Below, in pieces: positions 53,827-63,259 of a DNA stretch of 64,000 nt. The stretch is from Sulfuricurvum sp. PD_MW2. GTDB taxonomy: Bacteria; Campylobacterota; Campylobacteria; Campylobacterales; Sulfurimonadaceae. The stretch covers positions 1 through 64,000 of the forward strand of contig NZ_NSIU01000010.1 of the NCBI RefSeq assembly GCF_002633015.1, in the 5' to 3' direction. Below the pieces are notes generated by a model, which saw only the letters and a list, made by a program, of their open reading frames with translations, searched no databases and had not been told where the DNA came from. Each line of letters opens with the position of its first letter. Positions within the stretch are counted from its first letter, which is position 1. The translations under genes were made by a program, and so were the position numbers.

Positions 53827-56646
53827 TTATAGCCTATTTAATTCAAGAGATAAATATTTTCCGGTAAAGCTTCCCGTTTTCTCCCAATCTCTAGCCACAC
53901 TTTCAGGATCTCCTTCAGCAACGAGCAATCCGCCACCGCTTCCACCTTCAGGGCCCATATCGATGATATAATCCGCATTTTTGATCATATCAAGATTGTG
54001 TTCGATGACCAATACGGAGTTACCCAATTCAACAAAATTGTGCAGCACTTTGGTCAAACGGTTGACATCATCAAAATGCAATCCTGTTGTCGGTTCATCG
54101 AGAATATAAAGGGTATTACCCGTATCGCGGCGGCTTAATTCCTTAGCAAGCTTGATACGCTGCGCCTCACCGCCCGAGAGCGTTACGGCGTTTTGTCCCA
54201 GAGTGATATAATCAAGCCCAACATCGCTCAATGTTTGCAGAATCGTTTTGATTTTCGGAATCGGTGCAAAAAACTCAAGCGCTTCTCCGACCGACATATT
54301 CAAAACATCAGAGATATTTTTCCCTTTGTATTCGACCTGCAAGGTTTGCAAATTGTAGCGGCTTCCGTGACATGCATCACATTTGACCATAATATCGGGC
54401 AAAAAGTGCATCTCGATTTTGATCTCCCCTTCCCCTTGGCACTTTTCGCATCGTCCACCTTTGACGTTGAAACTAAACCGTGATGCCGTATAGCCTCGGA
54501 TTTGTGCTTCTTTGGTTTTGGTAAAGAGGTTACGAATCTCATCCATTACCCCCGTATAGGTCGCAGGATTGGATCGTGGTGTTCTTCCGATCGGGCTTTG
54601 ATCGAGATAAATAACTTTATCCAGACTCTCCAACCCATGAACTTCTACCCCTGCTACACGATTGATTTTACGGGCATGATTAAGTATTTCGCGTGTCACT
54701 GGCAATAAGGTCTGAAGAATCAAAGAACTCTTTCCGCTACCGCTAACCCCCGTTACACACACAAAATTATGCAATGGTATTTTTACCGACAAATCATTAA
54801 TATTATTTAATGTAACACTATTGACGCTAATCCACTCTTTTTGAGGACGACGATAAAAATACTCGATTTTTTTGCGTCCGGAGAGATAATCCGCCGTCAA
54901 CGTATTCGAGCGTTTCATCTCTTCCAACGTTCCTGAGAAAACCACATTTCCTCCGAATTTTCCGGCTCCAGGTCCTATATCAACGATGTAGTCGGCATGC
55001 TCAATCGTCTCTTTATCGTGTTCAACGACAATAACGGTATTCCCTTTTTCCTGCAATGAGCGAAGGGTACGGATCAGTTTTAGAGTATCCCGTTCATGCA
55101 GACCGATACTCGGTTCATCCAAAACATACATGACGCCGGTCAACCCGCTACCGATCTGTGATGCAATACGGATACGCTGTGCTTCACCGCCGCTGATCGT
55201 ACGTGCATCACGGCTCAGAGATAAATATCCCAATCCCACATCAAACAAGAAGAAAAGGCGTTCTCGAATTTCGTTCAAAATCGGGGTGGCAATCATGGTA
55301 TTTTGGTCGCTCAAATACTCGAATGTTTTCGGATCGGCAAACCATGCATATGAATCTTTGAGCGGCATTGTTATGACGTCTCCAATCCCTTTTTCTGCAA
55401 CCCTTACCGCGAGCGATTCTCTCTTCAATCGATGTGAATTACAAACATTACACGATTTTTCCGACATATAATCCGCTAAATCTTTTTCATCTTTGAAAAT
55501 ATCATAGGCGATACGGACAATCCCCGGCCATACACGTCGAATCGGATGGTCTTGCCATTTGAATTCCACTTCATTAACACTGCCGTGGAGAATCGCTTTT
55601 TTCTGATACTCTTCGAGCGCGTAGAACGGTACGGTGATATCGATCCCTTCTGTTGCACAAAATGCTTTTAAGAACGTAAAATAGTACCCCTTGTTAAATC
55701 CATAGACGATCTTGATTGCCCCTTTCTCTATCGGGAGCTCGGAATCGATTATTTTGTCATAGTCAAGCGCATAGCGTATCCCCAAACCGTCACACTCAGA
55801 ACAAGCACCTTTGGGGGAGTTGAACGAAAACGAAAGCGGTTCCAAGGGATCAAAACTCACTTTACAATCAAAACAGGCACTGTGTTCGCTGTAATGGATC
55901 AATTTTTCATTGAGCCCCACCTCTTCGTTGTTTTGAATCTCAATCTCCACTTCGCCATATGACTCTTTGAGCGCTTTTTCAACGTCCTGAGCTACACGGT
56001 CATGGTTGTCATCTTTGATAATGAGCCGATCGATAACCACTTTGATCGTATGTTTTTTGGTTTTTGCAAGCTCAATCTCTTCATCCAAACGGACCATGAC
56101 TCCATCAATCATGGCACGAACGTACCCTTTGTGGCGCAATGACTCGAGTATATCGGTGAATGAACCTTTTTTCTCACGTACCAAAGGTGCCAAGATAACA
56201 ATCTTCGCACCATCCGGCAACTTTAACACCTGATCGATGATATCTTGAGCCGACATTTTGGAGATTTTTTTACCGCACAGATGACAATGTTGGACTCCAA
56301 TACGAGCATAGAGCAATCGCAGATAATCGTAAATTTCCGTAATGGTTCCAACGGTAGAGCGGGGATTTTTGGAAGTGGTTTTTTGATCTATCGCAATAGC
56401 GGGGGTAAGACCTTCGATTTTGTCGACATCGGGTTTTCCGACACGATCCAAAAATTGACGCGCATACGACGACAGCGATTCGATATAGCGGCGCTGCCCC
56501 TCGGCGTAGAGGGTATCAAAAGCCAATGTGGACTTTCCACTACCGCTGATACCGGTACATACCACCAATTTATTTTTTGGAATCTCCAAAGATATATTTT
56601 TTAAATTATGCTCTTTTGCACCAATAATTTTAATTTTGTCCATCAT
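53827..56646 (-). CDS. uvrA: Excinuclease ABC subunit UvrA
   Basis: 939 residues: two ABC ATPase halves with Walker A GISGSGKSTLAFD and GVSGSGKSSLILQ, two signature motifs (ISGGEAQRIRIA, LSGGEAQRIKLA), and zinc modules. UvrA finds bulky DNA lesions and loads UvrB. Full length. Starts with tandem ATGs, 1 nt before the TauE gene stop. Confidence 0.97.
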   Translation of the reverse strand: MMDKIKIIGAKEHNLKNISLEIPKNKLVVCTGISGSGKSTLAFDTLYAEGQRRYIESLSSYARQFLDRVGKPDVDKIEGLTPAIAIDQKTTSKNPRSTVGTITEIYDYLRLLYARIGVQHCHLCGKKISKMSAQDIIDQVLKLPDGAKIVILAPLVREKKGSFTDILESLRHKGYVRAMIDGVMVRLDEEIELAKTKKHTIKVVIDRLIIKDDNHDRVAQDVEKALKESYGEVEIEIQNNEEVGLNEKLIHYSEHSACFDCKVSFDPLEPLSFSFNSPKGACSECDGLGIRYALDYDKIIDSELPIEKGAIKIVYGFNKGYYFTFLKAFCATEGIDITVPFYALEEYQKKAILHGSVNEVEFKWQDHPIRRVWPGIVRIAYDIFKDEKDLADYMSEKSCNVCNSHRLKRESLAVRVAEKGIGDVITMPLKDSYAWFADPKTFEYLSDQNTMIATPILNEIRERLFFLFDVGLGYLSLSRDARTISGGEAQRIRIASQIGSGLTGVMYVLDEPSIGLHERDTLKLIRTLRSLQEKGNTVIVVEHDKETIEHADYIVDIGPGAGKFGGNVVFSGTLEEMKRSNTLTADYLSGRKKIEYFYRRPQKEWISVNSVTLNNINDLSVKIPLHNFVCVTGVSGSGKSSLILQTLLPVTREILNHARKINRVAGVEVHGLESLDKVIYLDQSPIGRTPRSNPATYTGVMDEIRNLFTKTKEAQIRGYTASRFSFNVKGGRCEKCQGEGEIKIEMHFLPDIMVKCDACHGSRYNLQTLQVEYKGKNISDVLNMSVGEALEFFAPIPKIKTILQTLSDVGLDYITLGQNAVTLSGGEAQRIKLAKELSRRDTGNTLYILDEPTTGLHFDDVNRLTKVLHNFVELGNSVLVIEHNLDMIKNADYIIDMGPEGGSGGGLLVAEGDPESVARDWEKTGSFTGKYLSLELNRL

Positions 56647-57384
56647 CTACCCCATAATTAGTTTGTATGCCGTAATAGCAAAAATAACACTATAAAAAAT
56701 AACCAAAATCTGTTTATAGCGGGCTACTTTAATCTTATGCAATAACCAGATTCCTCCCACTGTTCCCAGCAGCGAAGCCAAAGCCATTGTCAATCCCGCC
56801 TCTAGATTAACGAATCCTAACCACAAAAGGGTAACAAACGCCGAAATAGAAGAAAAAATAACAAAAAAATGACCTACTGCAGAGGCTTTTTTGAGGGGAA
56901 ATCCCATAAAACTGACCAAAATCGGCGTCATCAATATCGATCCGCCTACCCCTAACATCCCTGAAAATATGCCGACTCCGCTCCCTACCAGAGTATAGAG
57001 CGGACGATGCACCACTTCAGAACGTGTCGGAACAGGATTAGAAAACGCCAGTCGAGCAAGGGTGAAAGCGACTATTGATAAAAATAGCCATTCCAAAATA
57101 CTCGAATGAAGCATTTTGACCAATACTCCTCCAATCATCGCTCCAAGGATTCCGCCAAATCCAAAATATTTGACATCACTGATATTATAAGTTCGATTTT
57201 TGTAGTGAAGCCATGCCGCCATTAACGATCCCGCAACCATTTGTGTTACCGAAATTCCGATGGCCTCTTTGATGCCGAATCCTAAATAAAGGAGTATCGG
57301 AACACTCACTGTCCCGCCGCCGATCCCAAAGAATCCCGAAAGTGTACCGACGCCGATCCCTAAAAGGGCTAGTTCTATTGTCAT
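56647..57384 (-). CDS. TauE/SafE family anion permease
   Basis: 245 residues with about eight membrane segments and the duplicated glycine-rich motifs SGFFGIGGGTVSVPILLYLG and FSGMLGVGGSILMTPILVSFMG. Members export sulfite, sulfonates or related organosulfur anions. No partner gene indicates the substrate. Ends directly against uvrA. Confidence 0.88.
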   Translation of the reverse strand: MTIELALLGIGVGTLSGFFGIGGGTVSVPILLYLGFGIKEAIGISVTQMVAGSLMAAWLHYKNRTYNISDVKYFGFGGILGAMIGGVLVKMLHSSILEWLFLSIVAFTLARLAFSNPVPTRSEVVHRPLYTLVGSGVGIFSGMLGVGGSILMTPILVSFMGFPLKKASAVGHFFVIFSSISAFVTLLWLGFVNLEAGLTMALASLLGTVGGIWLLHKIKVARYKQILVIFYSVIFAITAYKLIMG

Positions 57385-57472
57385 CTCTTTTCTTTCATAA
57401 TTCTTTTCATCCGCGCGATTATACTCCGTTCGCGCTTCAGGAATACCTTGTTAAGTTCAAATAAATTTACGC

Positions 57473-57478
57473 TATAAT
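57473..57478 (+). promoter_or_regulatory. -10 element of the cheX/fliN promoter
   Basis: TATAAT 37 nt upstream of the CheX-like start. I see no sigma54 or sigma28 consensus, so a housekeeping promoter is likely for this flagellar group. Confidence 0.45.
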
Positions 57479-57514
57479 CAACACACAATAGATAAAAATA
57501 GAGAGTGAGCATGA

Positions 57515-57940
57515 ATGTTACCTATTATTGTTGAAGCCGCAACAAATTTCTGTACTCATCAAATACGTATGCCATACGATCTCTCAATGCCATCATCAAA
57601 AAAGAGAACACTTCTTGCTTATATTGATGTTGAAATGACCAACGGCGAGATGCATAGAGCCTATGTAGGGTGTGACGAACATCTCATTCAAACGATCACA
57701 AATATTTTTCTGGGTGAAGAAAGCAGCGACGAGGGAACCCTTGTCGACATGCTCTTGGAAACCACCAATATGATTGTAGGAAATGCAAAAGTTCTTGCCG
57801 GAGAGTTACACCAAACCCCAATGAGTATTTCAACACCGTTTATTGTTCCGCAAGATAAGATCACTGATCTTCAGATGGATGAAAAACAAAACATAGGTGT
57901 TGACGGCGGAGAAATGATGATTGGATTGCAAAGGCTCTAA
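57515..57940 (+). CDS. CheX-like chemotaxis phosphatase
   Basis: 141 residues. The segment LVDMLLETTNMIVGNAK carries the ExxN motif of CheC/CheX/FliY phosphatases, which remove phosphate from CheY. The gene is 4 nt before fliN in an operon. A single such motif fits CheX. Confidence 0.72.
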   Translation: MLPIIVEAATNFCTHQIRMPYDLSMPSSKKRTLLAYIDVEMTNGEMHRAYVGCDEHLIQTITNIFLGEESSDEGTLVDMLLETTNMIVGNAKVLAGELHQTPMSISTPFIVPQDKITDLQMDEKQNIGVDGGEMMIGLQRL

Positions 57941-57943
57941 AAT

Positions 57944-58291
57944 ATGGACGAAACAGTGCTAGATTTCCAACAAAACCTTCCTAAAGATCATAGCTTTGAT
58001 CCAGAAAGAGAACTCTCATGGATGGATTATGACGGCTTGCTTGATATGGAAGTCGAGTTTGTCGCTGATTTGGGACAAACCACCCTATCGCTCGAAGAGA
58101 TACTCAAACTTGAAAAAGGGTCTGTTATCGATTTGGGAAAACCGGCGGGTGAAAGCGTCGAATCGTATGTCAATAATCGTATTATCGGAAAAGGCGAAGT
58201 TATGGTGTACGAAAAAAACTTAGCTATCCGGATCAATGAGGTGCTCGATTCGAGTGCCGTACTTTATTACCTTTCAAAAGAGAGACTATGA
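57944..58291 (+). CDS. fliN: Flagellar motor switch protein FliN
   Basis: 115 residues with the FliN/SpoA core: LLDMEVEFVADLGQTTLSLEEILKLEKGSVIDLGKPAGESVESYVNNRIIGKGEVMVYE...LAIRI. It forms the C-ring with FliM and FliG. It overlaps the next gene by 4 nt. Confidence 0.93.
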   Translation: MDETVLDFQQNLPKDHSFDPERELSWMDYDGLLDMEVEFVADLGQTTLSLEEILKLEKGSVIDLGKPAGESVESYVNNRIIGKGEVMVYEKNLAIRINEVLDSSAVLYYLSKERL

Positions 58292-59196
58292 GATATTTAT
58301 TGCCGTTACTTCTTCTCCCAGCATTGCTGTGGGGTGCCAAAATCTTGAGTTATAACGTCTATGATCGAAACGATCGGGTTGATGTGATGCTGACATTCGA
58401 TACCCCTTATGAGGGAGTTTTGCGTCAAAACCGGATCGGCAATACCTTTACGGTCAAATTGGAACAGGCGTTTATCGAAGATCCGAAAGTAAAAACCATC
58501 ACTTCCAAATATCTTAATAAACTCTCCATCACGCCAAAAGAAGATCATACGGAAATCACCGCTGAAGTATCGAACGATGTGACAATGCAAGCATCAAAAA
58601 CATCCGATTCGTACGGACTTCGTTTACGCTTTATGAATCCATCCGCTCCTGCCAATCCTTTTACCGGCGCTGCGAGCGGCGAACAACCCGCAGTCGGTGC
58701 ACTCCCTACGAAAAAAGGGAACGAGTTTGAGCAAAGTTACTACGTTGTCATCGCGATTTTGGTCATCGGGATTGCGATTTTGTTTTGGCTAAAACAAAAC
58801 ATTGCAAAACGTACTGCGACGATGAGAACCGAACCAAAAACACCATGGCTCTTTGATAAATCATCAACACCTGCACCTGAAACCAAAGCAGCAACCCTCT
58901 CCAGTACGATTCCTCTCAGTTCCGATACCGGTGGAATACACATACGATTTCAAAAATCGCTCGATAATTCTCACTCCGTTGCGATGCTCGATTACGGTAC
59001 CATGAGCTATCTTGTCTTACTCGGAAACAACACGATTTTGCTCGATAAATTTCAAGACAATATCCCTGTTACTCAAAATGATTTTGAGAGCTTGCTGCAA
59101 TCAAAACATCGCGAACTTGATGGCTATTTTCAACTCGCTCCGGCACAAGATGAAGTATTTGACGCTTATAAAGAGAAGGCATCGGGCGTTTATTAA
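58288..59196 (+). CDS. fliO: FliO-like flagellar export protein with large periplasmic domain
   Basis: 302 residues: a signal peptide (RYLLPLLLLPALLWGA), an about 130-residue beta-rich periplasmic domain, one membrane segment (YYVVIAILVIGIAILFWL) and a cytoplasmic part with IRFQKSLDNSHSVAMLDYGTMSYLVLLGNNTILLDKF, matching the FliO core. Campylobacterota FliO are known to have an added periplasmic domain. Overlap with fliN supports the call. FliO is a scaffold for the FliP export pore. Confidence 0.72.
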   Translation: MRYLLPLLLLPALLWGAKILSYNVYDRNDRVDVMLTFDTPYEGVLRQNRIGNTFTVKLEQAFIEDPKVKTITSKYLNKLSITPKEDHTEITAEVSNDVTMQASKTSDSYGLRLRFMNPSAPANPFTGAASGEQPAVGALPTKKGNEFEQSYYVVIAILVIGIAILFWLKQNIAKRTATMRTEPKTPWLFDKSSTPAPETKAATLSSTIPLSSDTGGIHIRFQKSLDNSHSVAMLDYGTMSYLVLLGNNTILLDKFQDNIPVTQNDFESLLQSKHRELDGYFQLAPAQDEVFDAYKEKASGVY

Positions 59197-59250
59197 CCGC
59201 GCTAATGTTATAATTCTCACTAAGGATATTTATAGCTTTACGCCAAAGGA

Positions 59251-60585
59251 TTGGTCATACATACTCGAGAGATAAAACTTATACTTTTCAGCTTCATAGT
59301 TGTCATTTTTGTCGGTGCCTTGTTACTTTCCCTCCCTTTTGCCCATAATGGAGAACTCCGTTTTATCGATGCCGTCTTCACTGCAACCTCCGCGGTCTGT
59401 GTTACCGGATTGATTGTGAAAGATACACCTGTAGATTTTACCTCGTTTGGGCATGCCATCATTTTGACACTGATCCAACTCGGGGGTCTGGGGTACATGA
59501 CGGCAGTCACCTTTTTGGCCGTTATGCGAAAACAAAAAATCAACCACAGAGACCGTCTCATTCTCAAAGAGTCTCTCAACCAGCCGGGGCTAGACGGATT
59601 GGTCCGCTTTTTAAAAATCGTATTTGCCTCTATCGTTATCATCGAAGTCGTAGGAATGATCATTCTCACTCTACGTTTTTGGGCTGATATGCCCTTTGCA
59701 AAAGCATTATGGTTCGGTACATTCCATGCGATCTCAGCCTTTAACAATGCCGGCTTCTCACTCTTCCGTGATAACATGATGGGTTATCGGGGAGATTTGA
59801 TTATCAATTTAGCGATCCCGTTCTTGATCATCCTTGGTGGATTGGGCTATGTTGCTTTGCTTGAGATTTATAACTTTCGCCGAAATCGACTGGTGCGAAT
59901 TTCTACCCATACTAAAATCGTTTTGTGGATGACTGGTATTTTGATCCTATTGGGGATGTTTTTTCTCTTATCATTAGAATGGAACAATCCAAAATCGTTT
60001 GGCTCGATGAGCACCTATGAAAAGATTTTAGCGGCATGGTTTGCATCGGTCAACTACCGTACTGCAGGATTCAACAGCATCGATTTCTCAACGCTTACCG
60101 ATTCGAATCTTTTCTTCGCTACGTTTTTTATGATGACCGGAGGGAGCCCGGGAGGTACAGCCGGGGGTATTAAAACGACCGCCGTCGCTTTGGCATTGAT
60201 CGGTATGTGGTACACTCTACGCGGAGACTCGAATGCCCATATTTTCAAACGCTCTATTTCCCCCTATCAGATCAATAAAGCGTATGCGGTTATTTTTGTC
60301 GCATCGATTTATGTCGTCGTCTCGACGGTCATCTTGAGTGAAGTAGAACATTTGCCGTTTTTACGGATCTTGTTTGAGACCACATCGGCATTCGGAACCG
60401 TCGGTCTCTCGACCGGAGATGGAGGAGTATTGAGTTACAGTGCCCTCTTCAGTGATGCCGGTAAGCTCAATATCATCATTTTGATGCTGATGGGAAGGGT
60501 CGGAGTATTCGCCTTTACAATCATTATCGTGGGTAAAGCGGTGGAAAGCCGTATCAAATATGCAGAAGGAAAGGTTATTATTTAG
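59251..60585 (+). CDS. Trk/Ktr-type potassium uptake membrane subunit
   Basis: 444 residues with about eight to ten membrane segments and the four P-loop motifs: TSAVCVTGL, HAISAFNNAGF, NYRTAGFNS and TSAFGTVGLST. It takes up K+ together with the TrkA/KtrA subunit that follows by 1 nt. The start is unclear: the frame opens at 59236 after a stop and the only usual start is TTG at 59251, with AAAGGA touching it at zero spacing. A frameshift before it is possible. Confidence 0.88.
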   Translation: MVIHTREIKLILFSFIVVIFVGALLLSLPFAHNGELRFIDAVFTATSAVCVTGLIVKDTPVDFTSFGHAIILTLIQLGGLGYMTAVTFLAVMRKQKINHRDRLILKESLNQPGLDGLVRFLKIVFASIVIIEVVGMIILTLRFWADMPFAKALWFGTFHAISAFNNAGFSLFRDNMMGYRGDLIINLAIPFLIILGGLGYVALLEIYNFRRNRLVRISTHTKIVLWMTGILILLGMFFLLSLEWNNPKSFGSMSTYEKILAAWFASVNYRTAGFNSIDFSTLTDSNLFFATFFMMTGGSPGGTAGGIKTTAVALALIGMWYTLRGDSNAHIFKRSISPYQINKAYAVIFVASIYVVVSTVILSEVEHLPFLRILFETTSAFGTVGLSTGDGGVLSYSALFSDAGKLNIIILMLMGRVGVFAFTIIIVGKAVESRIKYAEGKVII

Positions 60586-60586
60586 T

Positions 60587-61237
60587 ATGGAAACATTTGC
60601 AGTTATAGGATTAGGAAAATTTGGTTTTCACGTTGCCAAAGGATTGGCGCAACAAGGACTGAACGTCATCGCAGCCGATTTGAATGAAGATCATGTCCGT
60701 GAAGTCAACGAATACGTCCAAGACGCTGTCATTTTGGACTCAACCGATATGAGAGCGTTACGAGAGGCAGGAATCGGCAGTGTCGATGTGGCGGTTGTCA
60801 GTATCGGAGAAAACATTGAGGCGAGTATCCTCACCGTTATGGCGTTAAAAGAGTTAGGGGTCGAAACCGTGATAGCCAAGGCAATTACTACGGTACACGG
60901 GCAAATCCTATCAAAACTCGGTGCTGCAAAAGTGATCTATCCTGAAATGGAATCGGCGAAAAAGATCGTCAAGAAAATGGTCAAAAATATGCACTATGAG
61001 ACGATCGATCTCTCTATCACCATGAAAATAGCCAAACTGACCGTACCTTCCTTCTGGGTAGGGACTTCGATCTTATCCCCAATGTTTGAAAACGAATACG
61101 AAGTAAAACCGATTGCGTATAAACACCAGGGCGTATGGTATACCTCATTTGAAAAAGACGATATCCTCGAAAAAGGGGATATTTTGGTCGTCCTCGGTGA
61201 TGCAGGCCATATTGAAGAGTTAAGTAAGAAAATCTAA
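60587..61237 (+). CDS. TrkA/KtrA-type potassium uptake regulatory subunit
   Basis: 216 residues from the ATG at 60587, 1 nt past the stop of the membrane subunit. Nucleotide-binding Rossmann motif VIGLGKFGFHVAKGL, acidic strand end VIAADLNEDH, and a TrkA-C domain (VPSFWVGTSIL). It gates the partner by NAD(H)/ATP-type ligands. Single RCK, as in KtrA. Confidence 0.93.
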   Translation: METFAVIGLGKFGFHVAKGLAQQGLNVIAADLNEDHVREVNEYVQDAVILDSTDMRALREAGIGSVDVAVVSIGENIEASILTVMALKELGVETVIAKAITTVHGQILSKLGAAKVIYPEMESAKKIVKKMVKNMHYETIDLSITMKIAKLTVPSFWVGTSILSPMFENEYEVKPIAYKHQGVWYTSFEKDDILEKGDILVVLGDAGHIEELSKKI

Positions 61238-61240
61238 TTT

Positions 61241-63133
61241 TTACAGTTTGTTGGCGATCGTTTTGATTTCATTCACGAGCGCCTGCTGACGCGTATAGAT
61301 ATACTCGATCAAATAGCTCTCAAACGGCTCGATAAGACCGAGTTCCACAACCACTTTCGTAAAATCTTCACCCTCTTGAATGTATTGAACCTTGCCGCTG
61401 ATACTCATACTGACCATCCCCTCATCAAAACGCTCAAGCGGGAGATTAAATTGCAAATTAACCTTTGAATGCAATTTCAACGTCACTTTGGAAACGCTGA
61501 GTCTGCAAGCAATCGATTTGATAGAAATATCCAAGATATTCCCCGAAATCACACTTTTGCCTGATGATATGGTTACGTGCATCCGATGATCACTTTGAAT
61601 TCGGATATATTGACGGTTGTTCCCTGAAGCTTGCATCGGTTCGAATCTGGTCAAAACGGCAATTTTTTTAGCGACATCTACGATTTTGACATTTGCCAAG
61701 ATATCAAAGGGTATACCGGGACCCTGTATAACGACATGCTGTTCGAGTTTCATCGCATAACCCTGGATTTTTTCGATAGAGATGTACACCATCTCATCGG
61801 ATATTTTCACCAATTTCGCGGCTGTACTGATCCGAATCCCTTTGTAAAAATTGAGCAGTTTTACCGATGTATTGGTCAAAATCATTTTTTCCAGGTAGTG
61901 GATCGCCTGCTGTTTTTGATCAACTTCATGCTCCGCTGCAGAAATTTCGAAATGGATCAAATGGGTTAAATCGCGTGAAAAAAGCTGCTTTTGATTGATA
62001 TGATCGATAATCCCGATTGCTCGATTGAGTTCGACTCCGTGCATATCAACGATATACGAGTTGATGACAGGCAAGGCACCGTCGATAGAAATCTCAATCC
62101 CAAGTCCTTTATGAAATTTTTCAAGACTGTGTTTGAGATCACCCAAAGAGACGCTCGAAGCTAAAATCGTAAAAATATCTTTATGCCATTGTGCGATTTG
62201 TATCTCAGGATCAAAATTTAACTCGATGCATTTCAATATCTCTTTACAGACATCGTTATAGATATCCTCACCGCGTAGTTCGATGATTCGCTCTGCATTT
62301 TCTATGTACATGACAATAACGGGGATAGGCTCATTTTCACGTTTGTGGACAACAAAAGAATCTTTTAGCAATTCAATAAAATTCATCCTATTGTGAAGCC
62401 GTTTTTCGTTATTCTCCAACGATCCAGAGAGGGGAATCATACTCATCAGGTGATCCCCGTCTTTGAGAGGCTGATGGGAAACAAAATATTCTCGCTCATC
62501 CCCGCTAGCGTCTTTAGCAGAAATAATTTTTTGAGAAACACCGGTTGTTTCAAGGAGTGATGCAATCTCTTGGTTCCGAAACTGCTGATCGATCTCACTG
62601 AGATTTTTTATCTTAAATTTTCGTTTGAGTGTATCATTGGCATAGACTGTTTTCCCCTCATTGTGTATCCAAAAAAGGTTTTCAGAAAACTCAGAAATCA
62701 AACGCTCATAATTGGTAACAATTAGCTCATTGTGTTTTTTGATCAGTGAAGGAAAAAGATTGATCAATGCACCCGCAAATGTTTCATCATCACCCGGAAG
62801 AGGAGAAACTGCCATGGCGCGTAAAGATAAAGCAATTTTATACATATTGAGATTGTTTGTATCGGGCGTGAAAATAACCGTCTCTAAAGAGTGTGAGGAT
62901 GATAAAAGAGTCCATACTTGATGATTTTTAAACGATGTATAGCTTCCGCAGAGAATCAATAGATGTGATTGTATCGGGAGAAATTCGTTGATTTTTTCCA
63001 AAGGGATAAAACGGGTGCTGCGGAACAAACTTTGAGCTGTTTCGCTAAATGCCAGTGATGCTTCCGATTCATGCAGTACAACGAGATCAAAATGTTTAGC
63101 ATATTTAGCAATTTTTTGAATTGACACATTCAT
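61241..63133 (-). CDS. PAS - degenerate GGDEF - PilZ-like signalling protein
   Basis: 630 residues, soluble. A receiver-like N-terminus (about 1-130), a PAS-like segment (ENLFWIHNEGKTVYANDTLKRKF), a GGDEF fold (RMNFIELLKDSF... to 390) in which the active loop is WHKDIFTIL instead of GGDEF, then a C-terminal region (about 505-600) with PilZ features: YIRIQSDHRMHVTIS and ILDISIKSIACRL. The PilZ motif DxSxxG reads DISIKS, so binding may be altered. Likely a c-di-GMP reader with a dead cyclase. It converges with the K+ uptake genes. Confidence 0.65.
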   Translation of the reverse strand: MNVSIQKIAKYAKHFDLVVLHESEASLAFSETAQSLFRSTRFIPLEKINEFLPIQSHLLILCGSYTSFKNHQVWTLLSSSHSLETVIFTPDTNNLNMYKIALSLRAMAVSPLPGDDETFAGALINLFPSLIKKHNELIVTNYERLISEFSENLFWIHNEGKTVYANDTLKRKFKIKNLSEIDQQFRNQEIASLLETTGVSQKIISAKDASGDEREYFVSHQPLKDGDHLMSMIPLSGSLENNEKRLHNRMNFIELLKDSFVVHKRENEPIPVIVMYIENAERIIELRGEDIYNDVCKEILKCIELNFDPEIQIAQWHKDIFTILASSVSLGDLKHSLEKFHKGLGIEISIDGALPVINSYIVDMHGVELNRAIGIIDHINQKQLFSRDLTHLIHFEISAAEHEVDQKQQAIHYLEKMILTNTSVKLLNFYKGIRISTAAKLVKISDEMVYISIEKIQGYAMKLEQHVVIQGPGIPFDILANVKIVDVAKKIAVLTRFEPMQASGNNRQYIRIQSDHRMHVTISSGKSVISGNILDISIKSIACRLSVSKVTLKLHSKVNLQFNLPLERFDEGMVSMSISGKVQYIQEGEDFTKVVVELGLIEPFESYLIEYIYTRQQALVNEIKTIANKL

Positions 63134-63259
63134 CCCTGAATATTATAAAATTTTGTATACATTGTACCGAATTGCTCAGGTTTCACGACTTAAATAAAAG
63201 GAAAGTTAGGTTGAAAACAGTTTCTGCTAATATTGCAAAAAAATTTTAGGAACTATAAA

